A stretch of DNA of 64,000 bases from Flavobacterium proteolyticum (GTDB lineage Bacteria; Bacteroidota; Bacteroidia; Flavobacteriales; Flavobacteriaceae). The notes beneath the pieces were generated by a model that saw only the letters and a list, made by a program, of their open reading frames with translations, did not search any database and was not told where the DNA came from. Each line of letters starts with the position of its first letter. Positions within the stretch are counted from its first letter, which is position 1. Positions 8,746 through 16,578 of this stretch are shown piece after piece. The translations under genes and the position numbers were made by a program. The stretch spans positions 1-64,000 of the forward strand of contig NZ_JADFTZ010000004.1 of NCBI RefSeq assembly GCF_015223105.1. The letters run 5' to 3'.

Positions 8746-11169
8746 ATGAAGGATTGGGGCGAAGTTTCAGATATTTATGGTGATATACACAAAAAAGGGC
8801 TTAATAGAGATTTAGAAAATGAATCAGAAGCCCAGACTAGATTTGATTTAATTGATCGTATTATTCGTGAGATCCTTCAATGGGAACATGGACAAATAAG
8901 TGTTGAACCACATACAACAGGTGAAAAGTCAGGATATATTGATTATTTGCTAACCGCAGGAGATTATAAAATAATTATTGAAGCAAAAAAAATTGGTGCG
9001 GCATTCCCTACTCCTACAAAAAGAAAAAAACTTAAAGTTGATGGAACAATACTTGGAACAGGAGAAATAAAGGAAGCCTTATCTCAAGCTGAATCATATG
9101 CGAAAAATAAAAATGCTGATGTAGTAGTGGTTACTAATGGTTCTTGTTGGTGTTTCTATACAATGAAATATAAAGATAGAAATGAACTGCATGCAACAAT
9201 TTTATTCCCTTTTGAAGATTTACAAGATGCGGAAGAATTGTTTAATGTATTTGAAGTGCATAATGTAGAACAAGGAAGTTTATTAAATATTACCTCGGAA
9301 TTGGAAGTGGTTTTAAATAATAAAATTATTAACACTTTAGATAATTCAGATTATAGACTTGGAAGAAATAGCATTGCTGACCATATAATGAAAGGTATAG
9401 ATAACGCAATTTTATCTGAAGCATTATTGAGTGATGAAGAAGTTTTGAAGGAGTGCTATGTTGAAAGTGATAGTAGAACAAAATTTGATTCTACTTTAAA
9501 AATTCATTTGACACAGTATAAACCAAGTTTAATAGAGCCGGCCAAAAAGATTAAGAGAGATCAAAAAAAAGATGGTATTTCGGATTTAATAAAATTGTCA
9601 AAGCCTAACGTTTCATCACCGGTTACGTTAATTATTGGTTCGGTCGGTTCGGGTAAATCAACTTATTTAAAACATTTTGAATTAATAAAATCTAAGGAAA
9701 TTTTAGGTAGCCAAAAAGCGCATTGGATATATATAGATTACGAAAAAATGGGGCTCAGTGGTAACCCTAGAAATTTTCTATACAAATCTTTAAATGAATA
9801 TTTATTACAAGAAAACAAAGATAATCCGACAGATTATACTTCTGTAATCCTACCAGCTTATAAGAAAGAAATAGAAGCTCTTAGGCGTGGACCATATTCT
9901 CTGTTGAGTGAGGAAAAATTTAATGACAAAATTGCTGAGATTATTGATAAAGATTTTCAAAATGTAGAACCTTATGTTGAAAAGGTATTTAAATATATAG
10001 CTTCAGAGCAATTATGTGTAATTGTAATAGACAATGTTGATTTGTATGAAGATGATACTTTAGAGACAAATGTATTTTCAGAAGCTATATCAATATCCAA
10101 AACACTTAAATGTGTTGTATTTCTCTCACTTCGGGACTCTACATTTATTAAACATAAAGATAGTTCAATTTTCAACGCATATGAATTAAAAAAATTTTGG
10201 ATTAATCCTCCTGCTTTCAGAGATGTTTTGTCTAAAAGATTAACTTATGCAAGCAGAACATTAAAAGATGAGAGTGCAATTATTGAACTACATTCAGGAA
10301 GCAAATTAAATGTGTCGGATTTGGGATTATTTTTTAAAATTGTCCAAAAAAGTGTTTTAAATGAAGCTAATTCTAAATTGTTTGAATATTTGAGTGATAG
10401 AAACCCTAGAAAAGGAATCAATTTAATCCAGAACTTTTTAACATCAGGTCATATTCAAGCTGATAAAGCAATTAGTGACTATATTGAAGGTGAATCAAAA
10501 TTCGCATTTCCTTTTCATGAAGTTTTTAAAGGAAGTATTTTAGGGTCTTGGAAGTATTATAGAGAGGAGAGATCAGAATCTTTATTAAATGTATTTGATT
10601 CAAAATTAGGAACAAAGAAACAACAACTTATTCTTTTATATCTTTTAAAATATCTTCAAATTAATGCAAGAATTGACAAGTCTGAAGTTGAGTATTCAGA
10701 AATTGTAAAATTTATATCGAATTTTGGAGCAAGTGAAGATATTGCAATTTCACTATTAGTTAAGCTTCAAATTTTTAATGTTGTTCATACAAATGAGAAA
10801 CATTTAAGTAATCCAAAATATTTTATTACACTTTGTGGAGGCTATTATATTTCCAACCTTTGTAAAATGTTTGTGTATGTTGAAACTGTCATGTATGATA
10901 CAAATATTTTAGATGGCGAGTTATTTAATAAGTTGTGTGAAATCACCTATCTAATTGAAGATACTCGTGATTGGTCAGAAAGAATGGTATTGCGAAAAGA
11001 GCGAATTAATTTGTTTTTTGAATATTTAAAAATTCTTGAAAGTCAATTATCTAAAGAAGTAGAATTAAAAGAATACTTAATTATAGATGAAATATATAAG
11101 AATGTTTCAGACGAAGTTGATGCAGCAATCAAGAGATTAGAAGCTCGAACTAGTAGAGGTAATGTTTAG
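8746..11169 (+). CDS. PD-(D/E)XK nuclease / P-loop ATPase fusion, putative defence protein
   Basis: 807 residues; I do not recognise a named family. The N-terminal ~150 residues look like a restriction-endonuclease fold of HsdR-N type: helix Glu42, Asp66 in GYIDYLL, Glu79-Ala-Lys81 in IIIEAKK, and the QxxxY motif Gln114-Tyr118 in SQAESYAKN. An ATPase follows: Walker A GSVGSGKS at 298-305, Walker B IVIDNVD at 426-432, then FLSLRDSTF (sensor-like Arg) and FWINPPAFRDVLSKRL, a STAND/AAA-like order. The C-terminal ~200 residues are helical, possibly winged helix plus an effector or sensor region. There are no helicase motifs and no hsdM/hsdS neighbours, so it is not a type I restriction subunit. 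It stands alone between valS and the HPF gene, is visibly more AT-rich than valS, and is bounded by inverted identical terminators. A single-gene antiviral role is inference. Confidence 0.75.
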   Translation: MKDWGEVSDIYGDIHKKGLNRDLENESEAQTRFDLIDRIIREILQWEHGQISVEPHTTGEKSGYIDYLLTAGDYKIIIEAKKIGAAFPTPTKRKKLKVDGTILGTGEIKEALSQAESYAKNKNADVVVVTNGSCWCFYTMKYKDRNELHATILFPFEDLQDAEELFNVFEVHNVEQGSLLNITSELEVVLNNKIINTLDNSDYRLGRNSIADHIMKGIDNAILSEALLSDEEVLKECYVESDSRTKFDSTLKIHLTQYKPSLIEPAKKIKRDQKKDGISDLIKLSKPNVSSPVTLIIGSVGSGKSTYLKHFELIKSKEILGSQKAHWIYIDYEKMGLSGNPRNFLYKSLNEYLLQENKDNPTDYTSVILPAYKKEIEALRRGPYSLLSEEKFNDKIAEIIDKDFQNVEPYVEKVFKYIASEQLCVIVIDNVDLYEDDTLETNVFSEAISISKTLKCVVFLSLRDSTFIKHKDSSIFNAYELKKFWINPPAFRDVLSKRLTYASRTLKDESAIIELHSGSKLNVSDLGLFFKIVQKSVLNEANSKLFEYLSDRNPRKGINLIQNFLTSGHIQADKAISDYIEGESKFAFPFHEVFKGSILGSWKYYREERSESLLNVFDSKLGTKKQQLILLYLLKYLQINARIDKSEVEYSEIVKFISNFGASEDIAISLLVKLQIFNVVHTNEKHLSNPKYFITLCGGYYISNLCKMFVYVETVMYDTNILDGELFNKLCEITYLIEDTRDWSERMVLRKERINLFFEYLKILESQLSKEVELKEYLIIDEIYKNVSDEVDAAIKRLEARTSRGNV

Positions 11170-11268
11170 TAATTAACACATAATTTGTATTTGACTGACA
11201 AATATAAGTTTTATATGTTCTCAAAAAAATAAAATTTTCTTACAAATTATAAAGCACCTTATAAGCAA

Positions 11269-11299
11269 AAAAAAATCCCGAGCCTAAACTCGGGATTCA
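11269..11299 (-). terminator. HPF-gene terminator, right copy of the inverted 31-bp pair
   Basis: Exact reverse complement of 8483-8513, including the asymmetric loop. It is oriented to terminate the minus-strand HPF/RaiA gene whose stop codon is at 11304. Confidence 0.9.
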
Positions 11300-11303
11300 A
11301 TTT

Positions 11304-11618
11304 TTAGTGTTCTTTAATTTTATCTAAAGTCGTGTCTAAAACACGTTGCATTTTTTCTAAAGCTTCATAAAACGCTTTTTCTGGGCTATCGGCTGTTGCG
11401 GTAACGGCTATGGGTTGTTTTTTTTCTACTCGGGCTTCAATAACACATTTTTTATCGTTTGGAGTGGATTTATTTCCATTTTCGTCAGAGACGTGTACTT
11501 CTATTCGGGTTACGATTTCGTCAAATCTTGCTAATTCATTTTTAATTTCGTTACTAAAGAATTCTGAAAAACGGCTTCCGCCTTCAATGTTTTTGTCGGT
11601 GTGAATTTGAACTAACAT
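11304..11618 (-). CDS. HPF/RaiA family ribosome hibernation factor
   Basis: 104 residues, matching the short HPF/RaiA class (single N-terminal domain, no long-HPF dimerisation tail). Seen: MLVQIHTDKNIEG, a FSNEIKNELARFDE helix, the IEVHVSDENGNKS strand, CVIEARVEKKQPIAVTATAD, and a final helix ending LDTTLDKIKEH. The family binds the 30S decoding region and stabilises inactive ribosomes in stationary phase. Formerly annotated as a sigma-54 modulation protein. A TAACTTTA -7-like box lies at 11647-11654. Monocistronic. Confidence 0.9.
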   Translation of the reverse strand: MLVQIHTDKNIEGGSRFSEFFSNEIKNELARFDEIVTRIEVHVSDENGNKSTPNDKKCVIEARVEKKQPIAVTATADSPEKAFYEALEKMQRVLDTTLDKIKEH

Positions 11619-11646
11619 AGTTATAAGGATTATAATTAATAATACC

Positions 11647-11654
11647 TAAAGTTA
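11647..11654 (-). promoter_or_regulatory. Candidate -7 box (TAACTTTA) of the HPF gene
   Basis: Minus-strand TAnnTTTG-like box with A as last base, 28 bp upstream of the ATG. Confidence 0.45.
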
Positions 11655-11704
11655 CGAATATTCGCTCAAATTTCCAACTTCCTAAAAGTTAAAAAAGCTA
11701 TAAA

Positions 11705-11911
11705 TTAATCTTGCGTATATTCTAAAATATCGCCCGGCTGACAATCCAACACTTTGCAAATGGCTTCCAGCGTACTGAAACGTATGGCTTTTGCCTTTCC
11801 GGTTTTTAAAATAGATAAATTAGCCAACGTAATATCCACCTTTTCCGAAAGTTCGTTGAGCGACATTTTCCGTTTCGCCATCATCACATCTAAGTTTACT
11901 ACTATTGCCAT
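11705..11911 (-). CDS. Short XRE-type HTH regulator
   Basis: 68 residues that are almost entirely one Cro/CI-type helix-turn-helix domain: KRKMSLNELSEKVDITLANLSILKTGKAKAIRFSTLEAICKVL (shown here only to mark the HTH span, residues ~13-55), ending CQPGDILEYTQD. This is the YozG-like class usually encoded next to a DUF2975 membrane protein, as here: its start lies 3 bp after the DUF2975 stop. It probably controls its own operon, and a pair of phased direct repeats upstream of that operon is a candidate binding site. Confidence 0.9.
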   Translation of the reverse strand: MAIVVNLDVMMAKRKMSLNELSEKVDITLANLSILKTGKAKAIRFSTLEAICKVLDCQPGDILEYTQD

Positions 11912-11914
11912 AAT

Positions 11915-12469
11915 TTACACTGTTAATTCGTTTTCTTCCTGAAGTTCGATACCGCGTTTGAAAATTTGAGCAATCACCAAAAGCGTAATTCCCATGAACA
12001 ACCAAACATCGCCACCCGCAATTTTTAAATGCTGAATAGACGGAATAGTAACGCCTTGTTTTACCATGTTTTCTGAAAAGTTGGTTCCCCAAATAGCAAA
12101 AATGGCGATACCTAAAGTCAAATAAGCCACGCTAAAAATAAAACGATTGACATCTTTGTTAAAGGGTTGGGCTAAATTTAATTTTTTATCGTGAATGATT
12201 TTGATAATCAAATAAAACAGTATGGCTTTTAAAACCGCCACAATACTCATTAACGAGGTTAACGTCACAAAATGACTTTGGTTAAATTGATACAAGGAAG
12301 ACAAATCGATATGGTTCCAAAAATACGATGAACCAATCGGATTAATGAACAAGGTAAAAAAGGTGTTTACAAGAAATCCACCGGCATCAATACCAAGTCC
12401 AATAAAGATAATCCAAGCCAATACATACAATACATTTAGCATCTGTTGTGCACTAATTTTAATTTCCAT
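11915..12469 (-). CDS. DUF2975 membrane protein
   Basis: 184 residues with four predicted membrane helices: about 10-30 (LNVLYVLAWIIFIGLGIDAG), 70-90 (FVTLTSLMSIVAVLKAILFY), 113-133 (FIFSVAYLTLGIAIFAIW) and 155-172 (VWLFMGITLLVIAQIF). The basic/acidic tail RGIELQEENELTV is typical of DUF2975. Function of the family is unknown; it is consistently paired with a small HTH regulator, suggesting a membrane-linked sensor or a self-regulated stress module. First gene of a two-gene operon. Confidence 0.88.
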   Translation of the reverse strand: MEIKISAQQMLNVLYVLAWIIFIGLGIDAGGFLVNTFFTLFINPIGSSYFWNHIDLSSLYQFNQSHFVTLTSLMSIVAVLKAILFYLIIKIIHDKKLNLAQPFNKDVNRFIFSVAYLTLGIAIFAIWGTNFSENMVKQGVTIPSIQHLKIAGGDVWLFMGITLLVIAQIFKRGIELQEENELTV

Positions 12470-12503
12470 AAGAGTAAATATTAAAAGTTAACGATGCAAA
12501 TGT

Positions 12504-12537
12504 CAATAAAAATTTATTGAAAAACAATAAAAATTTA
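12504..12537 (-). promoter_or_regulatory. Candidate operator: two 13-bp direct repeats 21 bp apart
   Basis: CAATAAAAATTTA occurs at 12504-12516 and 12525-12537, offset 21 bp (two helical turns). The first copy is also the left half of an inverted repeat, CAATAAA-AA-TTTATTG (12504-12519). On the minus strand the repeats overlap a plausible -33/-7 region (TTG, 20-bp spacer, GACATTTG) in front of the DUF2975-HTH operon. Confidence 0.55.
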
Positions 12538-12605
12538 ATTATTTTAGATAAATTTTATTTTGATACAATATACTATAGGCAAAATCACTATCAATGTGAA
12601 CTATG

Positions 12606-12665
12606 AAAAGTGTAACGCTTAAACTTAAAATATCGAAAAGTAAATCTATGTAGCTATGTGTTTAA
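12606..12665. repeat. Degenerate spacer repeat, left of the pentapeptide gene
   Basis: Shares ordered blocks AAAGTG-AACG-CTTAAA, AAAGTAA and CTATGTGTTTAA with 13421-13476. The same spacer also holds CCGTAAAATCTGCG / GTAAAATCCGCG near-repeats at ~12667-12704. Confidence 0.5.
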
Positions 12666-12723
12666 TTCCGTAAAATCTGCGTTTGAAAATCTGTAAAATC
12701 CGCGTGCTAATTAAGTGCAACGC

Positions 12724-13296
12724 TTATTTAATCACCAAATCATATTTCTTCAATAATCCAGCTAAATTTTCAGTCGAAAAAATGGCGCGTTTTAATTTGT
12801 TTTTCTCTGGATCGATGATGAAATCATAACTGGTTGAAAAATCGGTTTTATTGGCGGTGGTTCCAATGAACACAGCGTGTCTTAAATTACAATTATCGAA
12901 TAGCGCTTCTGATAAATCACTTTCCATAAAGTCAACGGCAATCATACTGCAATTGATGAATTGCATTTTCTTTAATTTCAAACTGTAGAATTGTGCGTAA
13001 TCTAATAAACTATCTTTGAAGTGAAATTCATATAAAATTTGGTCAGTCATCGCAAAATTCACCGAAGTAAAATCACATTTGGTAAACCAAACATCTCGCA
13101 GCGATACATGATTGATTTTAGTTCCTTTGAAATTGCAATCGAAGAAATTACAATCGATAAAAGCTACGGCAACAAAGAAGCAAGAAGTGAAATCGCAATT
13201 CGTAAACGTACAATTTTCGTATTCTTTGTATTTGATATCATTTTCTGAAAAGGTGATGTCAGAAAAATTTTGGTCAACAATGTAATCTGCGTGCAT
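12724..13296 (-). CDS. Pentapeptide-repeat protein
   Basis: 190 residues built almost wholly of A(D/N)LXX-type pentapeptides with Cys and Phe at the central positions, for example FTNCDFTSCFF, FIDCNFFDCNFKG and FDNCNLRHAVFIG. It should fold as a right-handed quadrilateral beta-helix. No signal peptide, so cytosolic. Length and fold resemble Qnr/McbG proteins, but no gyrase-protection feature can be read from sequence and I do not propose drug resistance. The gene sits alone between two related degenerate spacer repeats, directly before tRNA-Ala. Confidence 0.9.
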   Translation of the reverse strand: MHADYIVDQNFSDITFSENDIKYKEYENCTFTNCDFTSCFFVAVAFIDCNFFDCNFKGTKINHVSLRDVWFTKCDFTSVNFAMTDQILYEFHFKDSLLDYAQFYSLKLKKMQFINCSMIAVDFMESDLSEALFDNCNLRHAVFIGTTANKTDFSTSYDFIIDPEKNKLKRAIFSTENLAGLLKKYDLVIK

Positions 13297-13420
13297 GGTT
13301 TTATTTTAGAAATGTAAAACTACTTTAATTTTTTATCGAAACAAAAAGAAACTTTTTAGGAGGTTTAGTTGATGAAACATATAGTCACGTAGTTTTATAA
13401 TATTGACTATGTAGACTATT

Positions 13421-13476
13421 TAAAGTGAAACGTCTTAAATATAGACAAAGTAATTCTTATGTGTCTATGTGTTTAA
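13421..13476. repeat. Degenerate spacer repeat, right of the pentapeptide gene
   Basis: Partner of 12606-12665 in the same orientation; see that entry for the shared blocks. Confidence 0.5.
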
Positions 13477-13483
13477 AAAAAGT

Positions 13484-13491
13484 TATATTCG
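13484..13491 (+). promoter_or_regulatory. -7-like box (TATATTCG) of tRNA-Ala
   Basis: TAnnTTCG variant ending 10 bp before the tRNA 5' end, the distance expected if transcription starts a few bases before the mature tRNA. Confidence 0.55.
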
Positions 13492-13501
13492 TAAAAATTT
13501 T

Positions 13502-13575
13502 GGGGATGTAGCTCAGTTGGCTAGAGTGCTTGACTGGCAGTCAAGAGGTCGTGGGTTCGAGCCCCATCTTCTCCA
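13502..13575 (+). tRNA. tRNA-Ala (anticodon GGC)
   Basis: 74-nt cloverleaf read by hand: acceptor GGGGATG/CTTCTCC with the alanine identity pair G3-U70, D stem GCTC/GAGT, anticodon stem CTTGA/TCAAG with loop CTGGCAG (anticodon GGC), T stem GTGGG/CCCAT with loop TTCGAGC, discriminator A. The terminal CCA is not encoded. Position 6-67 is a T-T mismatch. Confidence 0.95.
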
Positions 13576-13579
13576 CAAG

Positions 13580-13604
13580 AATCCTGTTTTGGCAGAATTT
13601 TTTT
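13580..13604 (+). terminator. Terminator of tRNA-Ala
   Basis: AATcCTG / CAGaATT stem (one mismatch) with loop TTTTGG followed by seven T, directly behind the tRNA and just before the convergent DUF2400 stop. Confidence 0.65.
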
Positions 13605-13607
13605 GTT

Positions 13608-14366
13608 TTAAAATCCTTCAAAAACGCCCAATCCAAATAAAGCAAAATCGTATTTTACAGGATCGTTTGGGTCGAGTTTTCTTAAATTTTCGTCCAATTC
13701 CGCTAAAGCTTTAGCATCGTTTTGTTTACGCGTTAATAATTCTAGTTTTCGAGCCACATTTCCAGAATGCACATCTAACGGGCAAGATAATAGAGCAGGA
13801 GAGACGTTGTTCCAAATCCCCAAATCGACTCCTTTATTGTCTTTTCTTATCATCCACCTCAAGTACATATTGATTCTCTTTGCTGCGGAACCATTCAAAG
13901 GATCTGAAATGTGTTTCTCCGTTCGAGCTAAATGTGGAATCTCAAAAAACAATTGCTTGAATTCGGAAATGCTATGTTGCATCGTTAGATTATCTTTAGA
14001 AAAAACCGCCTCTAATCCGTTATGATTTTGGTAAATGTGTTGCAAACCTTTTACGAATCCCACAAAATCTTGTCCGTTAAAAGTTCTGTGAACGAAATTT
14101 TCTAACGCTTCCAGTTGCGATTCCGAATGATTCATGACAAAATCGTAAGGCGAATTCCCCATCAAATCCATCATCTTCTTTGCGTTGTTGATAATCATTT
14201 TGCGATTTCCCCAAGCGATAGTAGCGGATAAAAATCCAGCAATTTCAACATCTTCTTTCAAAGAATACAAATGCGGAATTTGAATTGGATCGCTTTCAAT
14301 GAAATTCGGATTGTTGTACAACTCGACTTTTTCGTCTAGAAATTCTTTTAACTCGGAATGTGTCAT
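13608..14366 (-). CDS. TIGR02757/DUF2400 family protein
   Basis: 252 residues of the TIGR02757 (DUF2400) family, found across Bacteroidetes and some Proteobacteria with unknown function. Typical stretches: [51 protein letters not shown], a [20 protein letters not shown] block and [20 protein letters not shown]. The WMIRKD and DVH motifs recall the HhH-GPD/DNA-glycosylase fold, which is only a suggestion. No signal or membrane segment. The gene starts 1 bp after lolD ends, so the two are probably co-transcribed. Confidence 0.88.
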   Translation of the reverse strand: MTHSELKEFLDEKVELYNNPNFIESDPIQIPHLYSLKEDVEIAGFLSATIAWGNRKMIINNAKKMMDLMGNSPYDFVMNHSESQLEALENFVHRTFNGQDFVGFVKGLQHIYQNHNGLEAVFSKDNLTMQHSISEFKQLFFEIPHLARTEKHISDPLNGSAAKRINMYLRWMIRKDNKGVDLGIWNNVSPALLSCPLDVHSGNVARKLELLTRKQNDAKALAELDENLRKLDPNDPVKYDFALFGLGVFEGF

Positions 14367-14367
14367 T

Positions 14368-15033
14368 TTATGAGCTTACTATATTCCCATTCACCATCGT
14401 TAGTTTTCTATCGGCCATGTTAGCCAATTCTTCGTTATGCGTAACAATTACGAAGGTTTGCCCAAATTCATCACGTAATTTGAAGAACAATTCGTGTAAG
14501 TTTTCGGCGGTATGTGTATCTAAATTCCCAGATGGTTCATCGGCAAAAATAACGGCAGGTTTGTTGATTAAAGCTCGAGCAACCGCAACACGTTGTTGTT
14601 CTCCTCCAGAAAGTTCGCTTGGTTTGTGATGCGTTCTTTCGGCTAAACCTAAATAAGAAAGTAGTTTTTTTGCTTCGGTTTCTACTTCTTTTTTGTCGCG
14701 ATTAGCTATAAATCCTGGAATGCAAACATTTTCTAATGCGGTAAATTCCGGTAATAATTGGTGAAACTGAAAAATGAAACCCAAATGTTGGTTACGAAAT
14801 TTAGAAAGTTCTTTGTCTTTTAAATTCAAAACAGATGCTCCATTGATTTCTAAAATCGTATCATTTTGTTTTGCAGGTAAATCTAAAGTACCTAAAATTT
14901 GAAGCAAAGTCGTTTTTCCAGCTCCTGAAGCCCCAACAATAGAAACGATTTCTCCTTTTTTTATGTGTAAATCCACTCCTTTTAAAACATGAAGTGAATC
15001 GTAATATTTATGTAGATTTTTAGCTGTAATCAT
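14368..15033 (-). CDS. lolD: LolD-type ABC transporter ATPase
   Basis: 221 residues. ATP-binding subunit of the MacB/LolCDE class that pulls mature lipoproteins from the inner membrane. Walker A GASGAGKT at 34-41, Q-loop in [18 protein letters not shown], signature LSGGEQQR, Walker [13 protein letters not shown] and H-loop VTHN are all present. The [10 protein letters not shown] stretch after the Q-loop is the LolD-like variant. The permease (lolC/E) is not in the neighbourhood, which is usual in Bacteroidetes. First gene of a pair with the DUF2400 gene. Confidence 0.9.
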   Translation of the reverse strand: MITAKNLHKYYDSLHVLKGVDLHIKKGEIVSIVGASGAGKTTLLQILGTLDLPAKQNDTILEINGASVLNLKDKELSKFRNQHLGFIFQFHQLLPEFTALENVCIPGFIANRDKKEVETEAKKLLSYLGLAERTHHKPSELSGGEQQRVAVARALINKPAVIFADEPSGNLDTHTAENLHELFFKLRDEFGQTFVIVTHNEELANMADRKLTMVNGNIVSS

Positions 15034-15153
15034 AACCGAACATTTCTACAAAGAAACAAAGATTTTTGGCTAATAAAAAAACTATTGCACATCTATTCCC
15101 GTATCTCAAATAATAAAGTTTAGTTAAATTAGGATTTGTGTTTAATTTTTTTG

Positions 15154-15161
15154 TAGATTTG
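15154..15161 (+). promoter_or_regulatory. -7 box (TAGATTTG) of msrA-folE
   Basis: Exact TAnnTTTG match 25 bp before the msrA ATG; a TTTG lies 15 bp further upstream (15135-15138). Confidence 0.7.
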
Positions 15162-15186
15162 TTAAACAAAATAACCAATAGCATTT

Positions 15187-15840
15187 ATGAAAAATACAAT
15201 TAAAGGGTTATCATTGGTTTTAAGTTTGATTTTTAGTTCGTGTACAGCTAAAGAAAAACCATTCGTAAAAGAGGAATTTAAAGAACCTGTAAAAGTAAAA
15301 GTGAAAGAAGGTATGGAAGTAGCAACATTTGCTGGAGGCTGTTTTTGGTGTACCGAAGCAGTTTTCTTAGAAATAAAAGGAGTAGAGAAAGTGGTTTCGG
15401 GATATATTGGTGGGAAAACGGTTAATCCAACCTACAAAGAAATTTGTACAGGAGAAACAGGTCATGCAGAAGCCATTCAAATTACGTTTAATCCGAATGA
15501 AGTAGCATATGAAGATTTGTTAGAGATTTTCTTTGGAACACACGATCCAACAACATTAAATCGTCAAGGTGCTGATGTGGGAACGCAATACAGAAGTGAG
15601 ATTTTCTATCATTCGGAAGCTCAAAAAACAAAAGCGGAAAACTACATTCAGTTATTAGAAAAAGAAAAATTGTACGATAAAAAGATTGTGACAAAAGTTT
15701 CATCGGCAACGGTGTTTTATCCAGCGGAAGATTATCATCAAAATTATTACAATCAGAATTCAAGTCAAGGCTATTGCCAAATGGTCATTGCACCTAAATT
15801 AGAAAAATTGCGCAAATATTATAAATCGAAATTAAAATAG
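15187..15840 (+). CDS. msrA: Peptide-methionine (S)-S-oxide reductase, lipoprotein form
   Basis: 217 residues. Reduces the S-epimer of methionine sulfoxide in proteins. Catalytic Cys52 lies in FAGGCFWCTE, with GYIGGKTVNPTYKEICTGET, GHAEAIQITFNP and FFGTHDPTTLNRQGADVGTQ as further family blocks. The N terminus has a lipobox (LIFSSC, Cys19), so this copy should be anchored in the envelope and protect exported proteins. No fused msrB domain. The downstream folE begins 15 bp after the stop, in the same operon. Confidence 0.96.
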   Translation: MKNTIKGLSLVLSLIFSSCTAKEKPFVKEEFKEPVKVKVKEGMEVATFAGGCFWCTEAVFLEIKGVEKVVSGYIGGKTVNPTYKEICTGETGHAEAIQITFNPNEVAYEDLLEIFFGTHDPTTLNRQGADVGTQYRSEIFYHSEAQKTKAENYIQLLEKEKLYDKKIVTKVSSATVFYPAEDYHQNYYNQNSSQGYCQMVIAPKLEKLRKYYKSKLK

Positions 15841-15855
15841 AAGGGAAAAATTGCT

Positions 15856-16524
15856 ATGAACACTACTATTGAAAAAGAAATATTCGACATTATCGGTGAT
15901 AATCACCAAATGACATCGGTTGAAACGCCGTTACGACCTGATGCTTTTTTTAAATCAGATGCAGAAAAAATGGAAGTTATTGAACACCATTTTGAAATCA
16001 TTATGAAAGAATTAGGTTTGGATTTAACCGATGATAGTTTGCAAGGAACACCGCATCGTGTGGCTAAAATGTTTGTGCAAGAGATTTTTTCAGGATTGAA
16101 TCCAGCGAATAAACCAAAGATTTCGGTTTTTGATAATTCGTATCAGTATGATAAAATGTTAGTAGAGGCGAATATCAGTTTCAATTCTACTTGCGAGCAT
16201 CACTTTTTACCTATTGTTGGAAAAGCGCACATTGGTTACGTTTCTTCTGGAAAAGTAATTGGTTTATCGAAACTAAATCGTATTGTAGATTATTACGCAA
16301 AACGACCACAAGTGCAAGAACGTATGATTATGCAAATTTTCAACGAATTGAAATCGGTTTTAGAAACAGATAATGTAATTGTTGTGATGGAAGCTACACA
16401 TTTATGTGTATCGAGTCGAGGTATCAAAGATGAAAGCAGCTACACTTCAACCTTACAATATGGAGGTGTTTTCAATCAGAAAGAATTCCGTGACGATTTT
16501 TACAAAATGATTCATAAAGAATAG
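15856..16524 (+). CDS. folE: GTP cyclohydrolase I
   Basis: 222 residues. Converts GTP to 7,8-dihydroneopterin triphosphate, the entry step to folate/tetrahydropterin and, in many bacteria, queuosine. Zinc ligands are visible in FNSTCEHHFLPI (Cys and His) and ATHLCVSSRG (second Cys). GKVIGLSKLNRIVDYYAKRP and QGTPHRVAKMF are signature blocks. The N-terminal ~40 residues are a variable extension. Co-transcribed with msrA. Confidence 0.97.
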   Translation: MNTTIEKEIFDIIGDNHQMTSVETPLRPDAFFKSDAEKMEVIEHHFEIIMKELGLDLTDDSLQGTPHRVAKMFVQEIFSGLNPANKPKISVFDNSYQYDKMLVEANISFNSTCEHHFLPIVGKAHIGYVSSGKVIGLSKLNRIVDYYAKRPQVQERMIMQIFNELKSVLETDNVIVVMEATHLCVSSRGIKDESSYTSTLQYGGVFNQKEFRDDFYKMIHKE

Positions 16525-16540
16525 GTTTCAAAAGTGGCAT

Positions 16541-16548
16541 TAGTTTTG
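16541..16548 (+). promoter_or_regulatory. -7 box (TAGTTTTG) of the 104-aa membrane protein gene
   Basis: Exact TAnnTTTG match 30 bp before the ATG at 16579. Confidence 0.65.
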
Positions 16549-16578
16549 TATATTCGTTAGGAAATTTACAACATTAAA

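Noticed and set aside
8746-11169. Type I restriction HsdR subunit
   Set aside because: Only the nuclease domain fits. There are no DEAD-box helicase motifs and no hsdM or hsdS nearby.
8521-11235. Direct repeat AAAAAAATAAAATT on both sides of the accessory gene as a target-site duplication
   Set aside because: Fourteen bases of A/T-only sequence in an AT-rich spacer; too likely by chance.
12724-13296. Quinolone-resistance (Qnr) gene
   Set aside because: The pentapeptide fold alone does not show gyrase protection, and no Qnr-specific loop could be identified.
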